Assembly: GCF_003945345.1 (NCBI RefSeq)
Contig: NZ_AP019308.1
Span: 4,791,501 to 4,855,500, forward strand
Direction of reading: 5' to 3'
DNA from: Paenibacillus baekrokdamisoli
GTDB taxonomy: Bacteria; Bacillota; Bacilli; Paenibacillales; Paenibacillaceae
DNA length: 64,000 bases
The translations under genes and the position numbers were made by a program. How positions within the stretch are numbered: position 1 is the stretch's first letter; the number at the start of each line of letters is the position of its first letter. Positions 7,712-14,779 of this stretch are shown here, piece after piece. Under the pieces are notes generated by a model. The model was not told where the DNA came from, made no database searches, and saw only the letters and a program-made list of their open reading frames with translations.

Positions 7712-8269
7712 ATGACTACATTAACTTGCGATTGTGGATTCTCAGTCGAAGAGGAAAACCGTTATGAAGTGGAAGCGAAGATGTGGCATCATGCGATTCA
7801 CGATCATGCCGATATGTTGAAAAGCATGTCCGTGGAGCAGCTTACACAATGGCTGGCGGCAAAGGACAAGCAATTAGGTGATTCTTCTGCTATTCACCAG
7901 GAGGTTATGTTCGCAGCAAGCCCGAACCGCATCTATGAAGCGTTGACCGATGCTGCACAGTTTAGCAAGGTCGCGGGAGGCGCTCCTACAGAAATAACTC
8001 CTGAAGCCGGCGGCTCGTTCTCCTGCTTCGGAGGGATGATCGCAGGAAAAAATATTGAACTAGTGCCTAACAAACGAATCGTTCAAGCTTGGCGTGTCGC
8101 AAATTGGGACGAGGGTGTTTATTCACTGGTCAAGATCGAACTGGAGGGACAAGGCTCAGAAACCCGCCTAACCCTTAGTCATACAGGCTTTCCTGGGGGT
8201 CAAGAAGCACACCTGGCTCCGGGCTGGCATACAAACTACTGGGAACCGCTCAAGCAATATCTGGCCTAA
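7712..8269 (+). CDS. DUF1059-like plus SRPBCC two-domain protein
   Basis: 185-residue protein. Residues 1-45 (TLTCDCGFSVEEEN, two Cys, then WHHAIHDHADML) resemble the small Cys/His DUF1059 domain. Residues 58-185 form a second AHSA1-type SRPBCC domain (VMFAASPNRIYEALTDAAQF to HTGFPGGQEAHLAPGWHTNYWEPLKQYL). It follows the first SRPBCC gene by 38 bases with its own GGGAGATGG site, so it is the third gene of the arsR operon. A strong terminator closes the unit. The two SRPBCC domains could share a ligand or act as paralogous partners. Confidence 0.78.
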   Translation: MTTLTCDCGFSVEEENRYEVEAKMWHHAIHDHADMLKSMSVEQLTQWLAAKDKQLGDSSAIHQEVMFAASPNRIYEALTDAAQFSKVAGGAPTEITPEAGGSFSCFGGMIAGKNIELVPNKRIVQAWRVANWDEGVYSLVKIELEGQGSETRLTLSHTGFPGGQEAHLAPGWHTNYWEPLKQYLA

Positions 8270-8275
8270 TACTAT

Positions 8276-8315
8276 AAAAACGGTATCCGTTCTATTGAAA
8301 CGGATACCGTTTTTT
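8276..8315 (+). terminator. Terminator of the arsR-SRPBCC operon
   Basis: 11-bp perfect stem (ACGGTATCCGT/ACGGATACCGT, 9-base loop) preceded by five A and followed by five U, seven bases after the last stop codon. Confidence 0.9.
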
Positions 8316-8347
8316 ATATCTCCTTTATATCTCCTTTATATCTCCTT
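8316..8347. repeat. Three tandem copies of an 11-bp unit (ATATCTCCTTT)
   Basis: Two perfect copies and a third of 10/11 bases between the operon terminator and the 3' end of the DUF1761 gene. It would sit in the 3' untranslated region of the minus-strand transcript. Such repeats usually arise by slippage; no function is evident. Confidence 0.8.
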
Positions 8348-8380
8348 ATCACTTCCAAAGGGCATGGAGTGCCCCCAATA

Positions 8381-8767
8381 TTAGGAATGCAATGCAATGC
8401 CATGGTCGCCGATCGCGATTGCATATTCTTTTCTCGACATCAATCCAAAAGCTGCATTTTTCAAATAGGCTACCGCCAGAAGGAGACCGACTATCAGCCC
8501 CAATAAAATACCCGACCCTATGTCATCTACACTGGCAGCCTGTACGATCACAGCCATCAGAAACGAGCTAAGAAAAGCAACGATCGGCGAAGCGACGTAC
8601 ATCGGCAACTTACTCTTCCGCTTATCAAGATTGGCTTTATTTAATTGCATCCACGTTCTTCCAAATAACACGGGAGAGTAGTACGCTGCACCGAAGGCCA
8701 TATATACCAGCCCTCCAACCAGAACGGCAAAATAATTTAACTCCGTGATATTTATCTCCATAACCAT
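8381..8767 (-). CDS. DUF1761 membrane protein with a frameshifted C-terminus
   Basis: 128-residue product of the DUF1761 family: a small integral membrane protein with about four segments starting ELNYFAVLVGGLVYMAFGAAYYSPVLFG. The ATG at 8767 has GGGGGAG upstream. The frame ends IALHS*, but dropping one copy of a triple AATGC repeat (8386-8400, plus strand) would continue it as IAFLILGALHALWK and stop at 8349-8351, the hydrophobic tail expected for this family. The present allele therefore looks like a slippage frameshift that removes the last membrane turn. It lies 26 bases after the also frameshifted AraC/GyrI gene, on the same strand. Confidence 0.72.
   Translation of the reverse strand: MVMEINITELNYFAVLVGGLVYMAFGAAYYSPVLFGRTWMQLNKANLDKRKSKLPMYVASPIVAFLSSFLMAVIVQAASVDDIGSGILLGLIVGLLLAVAYLKNAAFGLMSRKEYAIAIGDHGIALHS
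8386..8400. repeat. Triple AATGC repeat at the DUF1761 frameshift
   Basis: Three perfect 5-bp copies. Loss of one copy would restore the family C-terminus on the minus strand, so the repeat number decides the reading frame. Confidence 0.75.
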
Positions 8768-8793
8768 GAATCTCCCCCACATACTTATTTCCA

Positions 8794-9725
8794 TCATTTT
8801 GGTTCGATGGCAAGTGCTATCGCCGTGATGCGACAATCCAGATCAAGCGTCCCTGGCTTGCTTGCAATACTTATAAGCTCAACTGGGTTCCCTAAATAAC
8901 GATACCCGCTTCGAGGCAGCCAGAAGCTGTAAAGCTCCGAATAGCATTCAATCAGCAAATCCCTTCTATTGTATTCGATCGCTTCCTCAAACGGATATAG
9001 GACATGTTTGCCCCCTTTAAATGATGCCGTATCCATTTCATGACCGATATCTATATCTCCAGTGACAGCGATACAGCAATCATATCGGCACTTATCTACC
9101 GGTGTAATATACGGATTATTACACGGCACCCCCAGCATCATCGTATCCTTACTGATCAGATCTCTAGCCTTAGCATAACGGAACACATTCTCCCAGGTAT
9201 CGGTGATGCCCTGTGTATATGGACCAAGATGCCGCGCGAACATCACGGTTTGCTCCTCCAGCACCACGGTCTGTACCTTCGTGAGATCAAGCCACTGAAA
9301 TCCAGTATAGTCGCTTTCCTGTTCACTTTCTTTCTGTTTTCTGCTCTGTTGTTTAGATTTCTTGCTATGGAGATATTCTCTAGGGAACCTTTTCAGGTAA
9401 GCCCCTTTTGGACTATGCTTGAAATATTCTGTAAAAGAGTAAGTAAAATAGGATAACGAGCTAAATCCGCAATACATTGCAATCTCCGTTACAGGCATAT
9501 GAGGTTCATAAATCAAGAAGTGTGCAGCCCGTTCCAGTCGAAGCCGCTTCACATAATCGGCAGGTGTCTCCCCGACGATCTCTGCAAATACTCTGTGAAA
9601 ATGAGAAGGAGAGTACGCCGACAATTTAGCGAGCTGCTCCAGAGGCAGCTTCTCTTCCAGATGGCGTCAATGTATTCCAGAGCTTTGTTAATCCTCTTTC
9701 TCTGTTCTTGATCTATATCCGTCAT
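8794..9725 (-). pseudogene. AraC-family regulator with GyrI-like domain, one-base frameshift near the start
   Basis: The native start is an ATG at 9725 behind AAGGAAGG, reading MTDIDQEQRKRINKALEYIDA. At about 9663 the frame is lost: one added base (GCC to GCCC) would continue as HLEEKLPLEQLAKLSAYSPSHFHRVF, the standard first helices of an AraC DNA-binding domain. The rest is intact for 276 codons: the second HTH (MPVTEIAMYCGFSSLSYFTYSFTEYF), a Lys/Gln/Ser linker, and a GyrI/AraC effector-binding domain starting LTKVQTVVLEEQTVMFARHLGPY. No good start exists downstream of the shift. It is therefore a recent pseudogene, a programmed shift or a sequence error. It is probably cotranscribed with DUF1761. 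Confidence 0.8.
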
Positions 9726-9910
9726 TACGTCAAACGCCTACCTTCCTTCTTGGCTTTGTTGTATATCCCTTTCATTTTATCAAGTGCTGGATGTTATATA
9801 CCATGCTCACCATCCTGTTATGAACATTCTCTTTATTACAACGGTAATTCGCATTTGTTTTGTGAATGAGTGAGTGAGTGGTTTAACTAGGGTCCTTCCC
9901 GCTCCTAATG

Positions 9911-9955
9911 AAAAAGCCATCCCACAGATCTTTCACCTGTTGAGATGGCCTTTTC
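9911..9955 (-). terminator. Terminator of the 9954-10442 gene, possibly bidirectional
   Basis: Stem GCCATC..ACAG / CTGT..GATGGC with a U-tract on both strands, abutting the stop codon of the minus-strand gene. Confidence 0.7.
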
Positions 9956-10442
9956 AGTATGAAGATGGCATGGAGTTCTCAAGACGAATAGTAATCTCTA
10001 CGTTGTCTGATGACGGATCCGCATCCGTACGAATGAAGTTCCAATACAGCGGTACCATTCCTCTAAGACGTTCATATTCGGGAGTATTTAACTGAAGACC
10101 TTCTACTCGATGCCCTGTAAAGCGATAATCTCTCTCCTCGAGCTTGAGGAATTTAATCGCTAATAAACTCTTAATGCCACCAATTGTAATGAACGGGAAA
10201 CTATAGCCATGAAGCACCGCGTACTCAATCGTTTGCCAGTTCTCCTTGGCATATGTCAGCAGGCGCTCCCAGTTCACCTCGGAAGTAACGCACTCTGCAA
10301 GCTCGGCCTCGCTGCCCGACTGAAGCAGCCCCAAGATCTCTGAGGGTGCAAGGCCATGAGCAAGCAGCCTTTCAAGCTGAAGTGCGTAACGCTGAGGCAG
10401 CTTCACTTCGCTTCTATTCTCTTCTTCTATACGGTTGTTCAT
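9954..10442 (-). CDS. Uncharacterised soluble protein
   Basis: 162-residue protein of no family I recognise. The N-terminal half is helical (LPQRYALQLERLLAHGLAPSEILGLLQSG), followed by a patch with aromatic residues (NWERLLTYAKENWQTIEYAVLHGYSFPFITIGGIKSLL) and a C-terminal beta-like part (YWNFIRTDADPSSDNVEITIRL). No signal peptide or membrane segment. The ATG at 10442 has GGAGGGG six bases upstream; two earlier ATGs in frame are less well placed. It is monocistronic with a clear terminator. Function unknown. Confidence 0.7.
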   Translation of the reverse strand: MNNRIEEENRSEVKLPQRYALQLERLLAHGLAPSEILGLLQSGSEAELAECVTSEVNWERLLTYAKENWQTIEYAVLHGYSFPFITIGGIKSLLAIKFLKLEERDYRFTGHRVEGLQLNTPEYERLRGMVPLYWNFIRTDADPSSDNVEITIRLENSMPSSY

Positions 10443-10600
10443 GGTTTTCCCCTCCATGACCATGTTTTACTTGTACCCGCATCATACGAGATGGCAGGCG
10501 ACGCTATGATCGCTTCCCACTTTTCCGGATAGATGATGCATAGCCTGCCCTCCCTCCACAAAGAATAACGTATGGCTGATCAAGAAGGAGGGACCTGAAA

Positions 10601-10684
10601 TTGGCTAAACAACAAGGGCATGGCGCTCAGAATACAACGACTCGTACCTCGGACAAGAAAGGTAAGAAATCCGGCAACAAGTAA
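10601..10684 (+). CDS. Very small basic protein (27 aa)
   Basis: TTG start behind AAGGAGGG (11-base spacing), coding MAKQQGHGAQ..., rich in Lys, Gln, Asn, Thr and Gly, ending KKGKKSGNK. The ribosome site is excellent, and a strong terminator closes the unit about 120 bases later. The composition recalls small acid-soluble or minor spore proteins (SspO/YuzL type), but the sequence is not one I can identify; spore function is a guess. The 3' untranslated part holds five 13-bp tandem repeats. Confidence 0.6.
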   Translation: MAKQQGHGAQNTTTRTSDKKGKKSGNK

Positions 10685-10698
10685 CAGCTGATGACTAT

Positions 10699-10762
10699 AA
10701 GCAAGTAATACAAGCAAGTAATACAAGCAAGTAATACAAGCAAGTAATACAAGCAAGTAATA
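10699..10762. repeat. Five tandem copies of a 13-bp unit (AAGCAAGTAATAC)
   Basis: Four perfect copies and a fifth of 12/13 bases, 14 bases after the small basic ORF and before its terminator. The array lies in the predicted 3' untranslated region. No inverted symmetry and no spacer structure, so it is not a CRISPR. Confidence 0.9.
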
Positions 10763-10803
10763 TCTGCAAGAAAGCTCATGAATTTAAGTAAGCTAATGAC
10801 TTA

Positions 10804-10835
10804 GACCGTGAAGCAATCTGCTTCGCGGTCTTTTT
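10804..10835. terminator. Terminator between small ORF and deacetylase
   Basis: 11-bp stem (GACCGTGAAGC/GCTTCGCGGTC, one G-U-type mismatch) with a five-base loop and five U on the plus strand. It ends the small basic ORF transcript and could also serve the convergent deacetylase gene. Confidence 0.85.
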
Positions 10836-10853
10836 GAATGGTCTTTTTGATGC

Positions 10854-11594
10854 TTATTTATGGGTTCGAATAATCTCTTGTGTCTTAAAGTTGATAAGCT
10901 CAGATACTGTAACGATCTGGAAGCCTCTTCTTTCAAGCTCCGGTAAAATAATCTTAAGCGCTCGAACCGTCTGTGTAGAGCCGGGCGTATAATCATGAAG
11001 CAGCACAATATCCCCGTTACGGGCATTGTTCAGGACTTTCTTCACGATCCTGTTAACGCCAGGGCTTCTCCAGTCGTTCGTATCTTGATGCCAGGACCAC
11101 AATACGGTTGTATAGCCCATCTTTTTTGCGATTTGAAGTAATTGCTCGCTATAGAATCCACCCGGTGGACGGAATAGCGCCGGTTTTTTGCCTGTAAGCT
11201 GTACAATGGATTGTTCGGTTTTGAGGATTTCATTCTGAATCGTTAGTGGATCCATTTTTGCCTTGAAGTAAACATGATTGAACGTATGATTGGCTAATTC
11301 ATGTCCTTCCTCAACCTCCCTTTTAATGGTCTCTGGGAAACGATTTACACGATTTCCGATGACGAAGAAGGTCGCTTTGGCATGGTATTGTTTCAGAAGA
11401 TCCAGAATTTGATTCGTTGTTTCTGGATAAGGCCCATCATCAAAGGTTAAAGCAATCTTCTTCTCCTCCAGCGGTACCTCCCAAACAATCTCTCCCCTCT
11501 TCTCGTAGAAATATCTATCTTTCTTAGGATGCTCAAATCCGCAGAAGACGAAGAAACACAACGTAACGAACAAACAACGCTTCATAGCGACCAC
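10854..11594 (-). CDS. Polysaccharide deacetylase (PdaB/PgdA-like, NodB fold)
   Basis: 246-residue carbohydrate esterase 4 protein that removes N-acetyl groups from peptidoglycan or another GlcNAc polymer. Motifs in order: TFDDGP with the catalytic Asp and metal Asp, HELANHTFNH with both metal His, RPPGG, and IVLLHD. A hydrophobic N-terminus (CLFVTLCFFVFCGF) acts as signal or anchor, so it works outside the membrane. The GTG at 11594 is chosen because TAGGAGG lies six bases upstream. Neighbours include a spore lipoprotein and two more deacetylases, which suggests cortex or spore-wall work; this is inferred. Confidence 0.87.
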   Translation of the reverse strand: MVAMKRCLFVTLCFFVFCGFEHPKKDRYFYEKRGEIVWEVPLEEKKIALTFDDGPYPETTNQILDLLKQYHAKATFFVIGNRVNRFPETIKREVEEGHELANHTFNHVYFKAKMDPLTIQNEILKTEQSIVQLTGKKPALFRPPGGFYSEQLLQIAKKMGYTTVLWSWHQDTNDWRSPGVNRIVKKVLNNARNGDIVLLHDYTPGSTQTVRALKIILPELERRGFQIVTVSELINFKTQEIIRTHK

Positions 11595-11659
11595 TTCGTA
11601 CCTCCTATTCACTTGCTTTTATATGTTAACCAATGGTTGTTCAGATATCGATATGTAAG

Positions 11660-11695
11660 AAAAGGACCAACAGTCCAAACCGGAACTGTCGGTCC
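11660..11695 (-). terminator. Terminator of the spore lipoprotein gene
   Basis: 11-bp stem (GGACCAACAGT/ACTGTCGGTCC with one G-U) followed on the minus strand by a U-rich tract, 13 bases after the stop. Confidence 0.75.
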
Positions 11696-11707
11696 GTACG
11701 GATAAGA

Positions 11708-12421
11708 TTAACGGAAAGGCTTCGTTACCGCATGTCCAATATCCTCAATGATGAGGGTGACTTCATTTGCAAACTTCTTAACCGGATGTTTACTTATCAT
11801 ATCTGCATGAGCTTTTATTATCTTTTGGTGTATAGCCTTGTTTGTTGTTACATAAATCTTGTAAGTCGGATATTCCCGGTGAAGCGTGTTATAGACATGC
11901 TTTTCAATTTTCTTCCCTTGCTGCGTATGAATCACATCAAGTCCGACAACAGCTTGCTTATTGTTCACAACTACAGTCGCTTTTTTAACTCCGCTGACCT
12001 TTTGCGTGCTCATTACCATTTGTTTGGCTGTTCGTAAATTGTTCTTGTTTAATGTCCCGGCTGTACCATCCACTGCGTTCATTGGATGTACGGTGTTCAT
12101 TGGATGTACGGTGTTCATTGGGTGAACGGTGTTCATTGGGTGAACGGTGTTCAATGGGCGCATCGGATTGGCCGGAGTCGGATACGTCGGATACGTCGTA
12201 TTCGTCGGATTCGTCGTATTGTACAAGTTGGTATTTCTCATTGTCCCGTCAGGCAGCAGGGTTGACCCCGTGTAAGGTGCCACATTTGTTCCGATCTTTC
12301 TAACAGCATTGTTCGTTTTTACTTCCATCTTTTTGACAGGATGTTGTGCGCATGCAGTAAGAGATGAACCCACTGCACATACCATTAACAGCGATAAGAC
12401 AGATTTCCATGGTTTATTCAT
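11708..12421 (-). CDS. YhcN/YlaJ-family sporulation lipoprotein with NTVHPM repeats
   Basis: 237-residue lipoprotein with a lipobox ending at C24 (SSLTAC). A low-complexity Thr/Asn/Pro region (about 60-115) includes TNPTNTTYPTYPT and four NTVHPM-type hexapeptides plus a degenerate one. The C-terminal YhcN/YlaJ domain follows (KKATVVVNNKQAVVGLDVIHTQ, then YKIYVTTNKAIHQKI). Family members sit in the inner forespore membrane and affect germination or outgrowth. The repeats are encoded by an 18-bp tandem array that could change length by slippage. An AAAGGAGG site precedes the ATG. It is monocistronic. Confidence 0.85.
   Translation of the reverse strand: MNKPWKSVLSLLMVCAVGSSLTACAQHPVKKMEVKTNNAVRKIGTNVAPYTGSTLLPDGTMRNTNLYNTTNPTNTTYPTYPTPANPMRPLNTVHPMNTVHPMNTVHPMNTVHPMNAVDGTAGTLNKNNLRTAKQMVMSTQKVSGVKKATVVVNNKQAVVGLDVIHTQQGKKIEKHVYNTLHREYPTYKIYVTTNKAIHQKIIKAHADMISKHPVKKFANEVTLIIEDIGHAVTKPFR
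12077..12166. repeat. Five 18-bp in-frame tandem repeats in the spore lipoprotein
   Basis: Units of 18 bases form two subtypes (GTTCATTGGATGTACGGT twice, GTTCATTGGGTGAACGGT twice) and a degenerate fifth copy. Each encodes one NTVHPM-like hexapeptide on the minus strand. Confidence 0.9.
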
Positions 12422-12517
12422 TTTTTAGCCTCCTTTTTCTTTCTGGTTATTAGCATGAGCAAAATGCCGTTTTTAATGAATGGTAAATAGCTGAATAGCT
12501 GCCTACAGGAAACGAGC

Positions 12518-13354
12518 TCAATTCAAATGGTTTATCATTTGATACAGCCTTTTTGCGGAAATACTGGCACTTCCAGCGTTAATACGCGGTATTTCCAGAT
12601 GATCTACCCCACGCGAGGCCAGGCCAGGATGAATCGTAAATGCGTATCTAATGCCGGATTCGAGTAATAAGACACTAAGCTGGGAGTTGTAAATGCCATA
12701 GGGGTAGCTAAAGGAATTCAATTCTGACATCCCCACCTTATTTAATAACTGAAGACAGGTTGACGTATCCTGCAACACCCGATTTTCATACATCTGCTGA
12801 CTTTCTTTGCCGGTGGCGGTTACCAAATGAGCAGTTAAGTAGCTTTTTCTACCAGCCTTCTTATGCATATCATGGGTATGACATTGAAAATCAATGTTGG
12901 GCGGTTCCGTGCGCATCGCATGTATTTGGTCTACAGAAAGATGCGGCAGATAGGGACTTACTTCAAGCAAATAATTCGTCACTACAAAATTAACTGCAGG
13001 AACGGAAAGCTCCTTTAAGATCGGGTATGCTTGCGTATAAAAGCTTTCATAACCATCATCGAATGTGATCAGGACAGCATTACTTGGAACGGGCCCACCC
13101 TGCATAAAAAGACGAAAATCATGAAGTGAAATGAAATGGTATCCCTTGCTCTTTAGAAAGGTTAATTGCTGTCTAAACAGAGCAGGAGTTATCGTCAATG
13201 AATTCGTATTGCTATTGTCCAGATGATGATACATAAGAACAGCAACTTTATCTGTATGGCCGTTGGTTGCTACAGCAGTATGAGCAGGTGATTGAGCAAT
13301 TAGAATGAAAAGCAGGAAGCTGCCTAATGTTAGGCGGTATACCCTGTGCTTCAT
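12518..13354 (-). CDS. Secreted polysaccharide deacetylase (IcaB/PgaB-like)
   Basis: 278-residue carbohydrate esterase 4 protein with a cleavable-looking signal peptide (about 1-28, LTLGSFLLFILIAQSPAHTA). The IcaB-like start VAVLMYHHLDNSNTNSLTITPALFRQQLTFL is followed by ITFDDGYESF (catalytic and metal Asp), the second metal motif FQCHTHDMH, and FSYPYG. It would deacetylate an extracellular amino-sugar polymer. It starts behind AGGAGGAG, 96 bases upstream of the lipoprotein gene. No synthase (IcaA/PgaC) is next to it. Confidence 0.85.
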   Translation of the reverse strand: MKHRVYRLTLGSFLLFILIAQSPAHTAVATNGHTDKVAVLMYHHLDNSNTNSLTITPALFRQQLTFLKSKGYHFISLHDFRLFMQGGPVPSNAVLITFDDGYESFYTQAYPILKELSVPAVNFVVTNYLLEVSPYLPHLSVDQIHAMRTEPPNIDFQCHTHDMHKKAGRKSYLTAHLVTATGKESQQMYENRVLQDTSTCLQLLNKVGMSELNSFSYPYGIYNSQLSVLLLESGIRYAFTIHPGLASRGVDHLEIPRINAGSASISAKRLYQMINHLN

Positions 13355-13482
13355 TTAACCGTACTCCTCCTTTATAAAATCGCAATAATCCTTAATATTT
13401 GTCATATTGTTGCAATTTATCCCTAATTGTAAGAGCCTTCGGTCTCGGTACGAACAGGAGCGAGCAAATTCCCCCACGAAAA

Positions 13483-13514
13483 AACAGGCTCACGTCTACG
13501 CGTGCGAGCCTGTT
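13483..13514. other. Hairpin upstream of the ChbG-like gene
   Basis: Imperfect stem AACAGGCTC..ACG/CGT..GAGCCTGTT with an A-run on its left, so it is terminator-shaped for the minus strand, where no gene precedes it. It lies 110 bases before the plus-strand ChbG start; a leader role cannot be excluded. Confidence 0.35.
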
Positions 13515-13625
13515 TCTGAGATAATCTTCCTATTGGCAAAACCATTAATAACACCGTTACTTGTACCTATCCAACTGATAGGTGAAGCATACAATATCAA
13601 AAAAAGTAATTTAGGAGATACTACT

Positions 13626-14585
13626 TTGACCAAATATCTCATCATCAATGCTGATGATTTTGGATTATCTGACCGTGTAAACCAAGGTATACTGAAAGCC
13701 CATAAGTTCGGAACGGTATCCAGCACCTCCCTAATGGTCAATATGCCCGGATACGAGCATGCGATTCTCGCAGCCAAACAAACACCATCCTTGGGTGTAG
13801 GCTTACATTTTAACCTAACATCTGGGAAACCCCTCTCCCCCGCAGCAGCCATTCCTTCCCTCCTACGTAAGGATGGCTGCTTCTCTGGAGAAAGGCATAG
13901 CTGGAAGGAAGAAGAGGTTGAGATTGAGCTAAACCATCAATATAACAAAATCGTCTCCACCAAGGTCATTCCTACTCACTTGGACTCCCATCATCATATT
14001 CATATCGAAGTCCCCTCCGTTTACAACGTCATGAAGAAGTTCGCAATTCTCCATGCGCTGCCTCTAAGATTGAATCCTTTTGCCTCTGATCCAATTGACC
14101 ATGCCCTACGTACTGACTACCTCATCATGGATACGTATGATACCGAAGACGGCATAGTACGCCTTCTTACGCATATTCAAACTTTACAAGAAGGAACAAC
14201 CGAGATCATGTGCCACCCACAGGATTCCGAAAATGAGACTAAAGGTGCGGAGCTGCTAGCCCTGACGAATCCGTTGATTAAAGAGGCTATTCAAATGCAC
14301 GCAATCCAGCTCATTCATTTCAGACAGCTCATTCATTTCGGACAGCTTCCTAAAATTGAGCCTTTGCTTGAGTTTGAGCCTTTGCTTGAGCCTTTGCTTG
14401 AGCTTGAACCACCTCAGCCCAGCTCTCCCATACCTAGCCACTCGAAACGTCGTATACCAAGCAGGAAGAGAAGAATATTAAAAACCAGAAAGAAAATAGT
14501 GACCCTTAAAAAAACGCGAATCCGCAAGAAGAAGCATCTCTCCCCTTTGTCCAAAACCAAGAAAAGGAAGCCAAGGGGCTATTAG
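13626..14585 (+). CDS. ChbG/YdjC-family carbohydrate deacetylase with an unusual basic tail
   Basis: 319-residue protein from a TTG start with GGAGA at suitable distance; the longer frame to 13407 has no ribosome site. Residues 1-235 are a full YdjC-family deacetylase: metal-binding NADDFG near the start, THLDSHHHIH in the middle, and TEIMCHPQ. This family deacetylates chito-oligosaccharides or related sugars in the cytoplasm. Residues 236-319 are foreign to the family: short duplications (LIHFRQ/LIHFGQ; EPLLEFEPLLEPLLELEP), then about 46 residues very rich in Lys and Arg. The tail could bind nucleic acid or an anionic wall polymer, or come from repeat expansion that read past the old stop. 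Confidence 0.82.
   Translation: MTKYLIINADDFGLSDRVNQGILKAHKFGTVSSTSLMVNMPGYEHAILAAKQTPSLGVGLHFNLTSGKPLSPAAAIPSLLRKDGCFSGERHSWKEEEVEIELNHQYNKIVSTKVIPTHLDSHHHIHIEVPSVYNVMKKFAILHALPLRLNPFASDPIDHALRTDYLIMDTYDTEDGIVRLLTHIQTLQEGTTEIMCHPQDSENETKGAELLALTNPLIKEAIQMHAIQLIHFRQLIHFGQLPKIEPLLEFEPLLEPLLELEPPQPSSPIPSHSKRRIPSRKRRILKTRKKIVTLKKTRIRKKKHLSPLSKTKKRKPRGY
14286..14405. repeat. In-frame short duplications in the ChbG tail
   Basis: Two copies of an 18-base unit CTCATTCATTTC(A/G)GACAG lie near 14311-14346, followed by three partial copies of CCTTTGCTTGAG(TTTGAG) up to about 14405. They encode the LIHF(R/G)Q and EPLLE repeats at the junction of the deacetylase domain and the basic tail. Confidence 0.7.
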
Positions 14586-14624
14586 TTCTCTAATAGTCCA
14601 TTCACCAAGCTCCCAAATTCGGAC

Positions 14625-14735
14625 ATGATCAAGCAAATCATCACTTATACCCAAGCTTACGGCCGAAGGTATGATTTGAACTGCCCCAAAGCTAAGAAAG
14701 CGCCTAGATCCGTGAGAACTGATATAATAGAATAA
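14625..14735 (+). other. Possible 36-aa ORF in the gap before the SWIM gene
   Basis: ATG-started frame (MIKQIITYTQAYGRRYDLN...) with no ribosome site. It fills most of the 194-base gap between the ChbG gene and the SWIM gene. It could be a remnant or chance; I do not recognise it. Confidence 0.15.
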
Positions 14736-14779
14736 ATAATCACTACCCATAAACCTTAATTCGCGGGAGACATTCCATA

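Noticed and set aside
13407-13625. N-terminal extension of the ChbG-like gene (73 extra codons)
   Set aside because: No ribosome site before the upstream TTG, the extension crosses a hairpin, and the family N-terminus begins exactly at the TTG at 13626 with GGAGA upstream.
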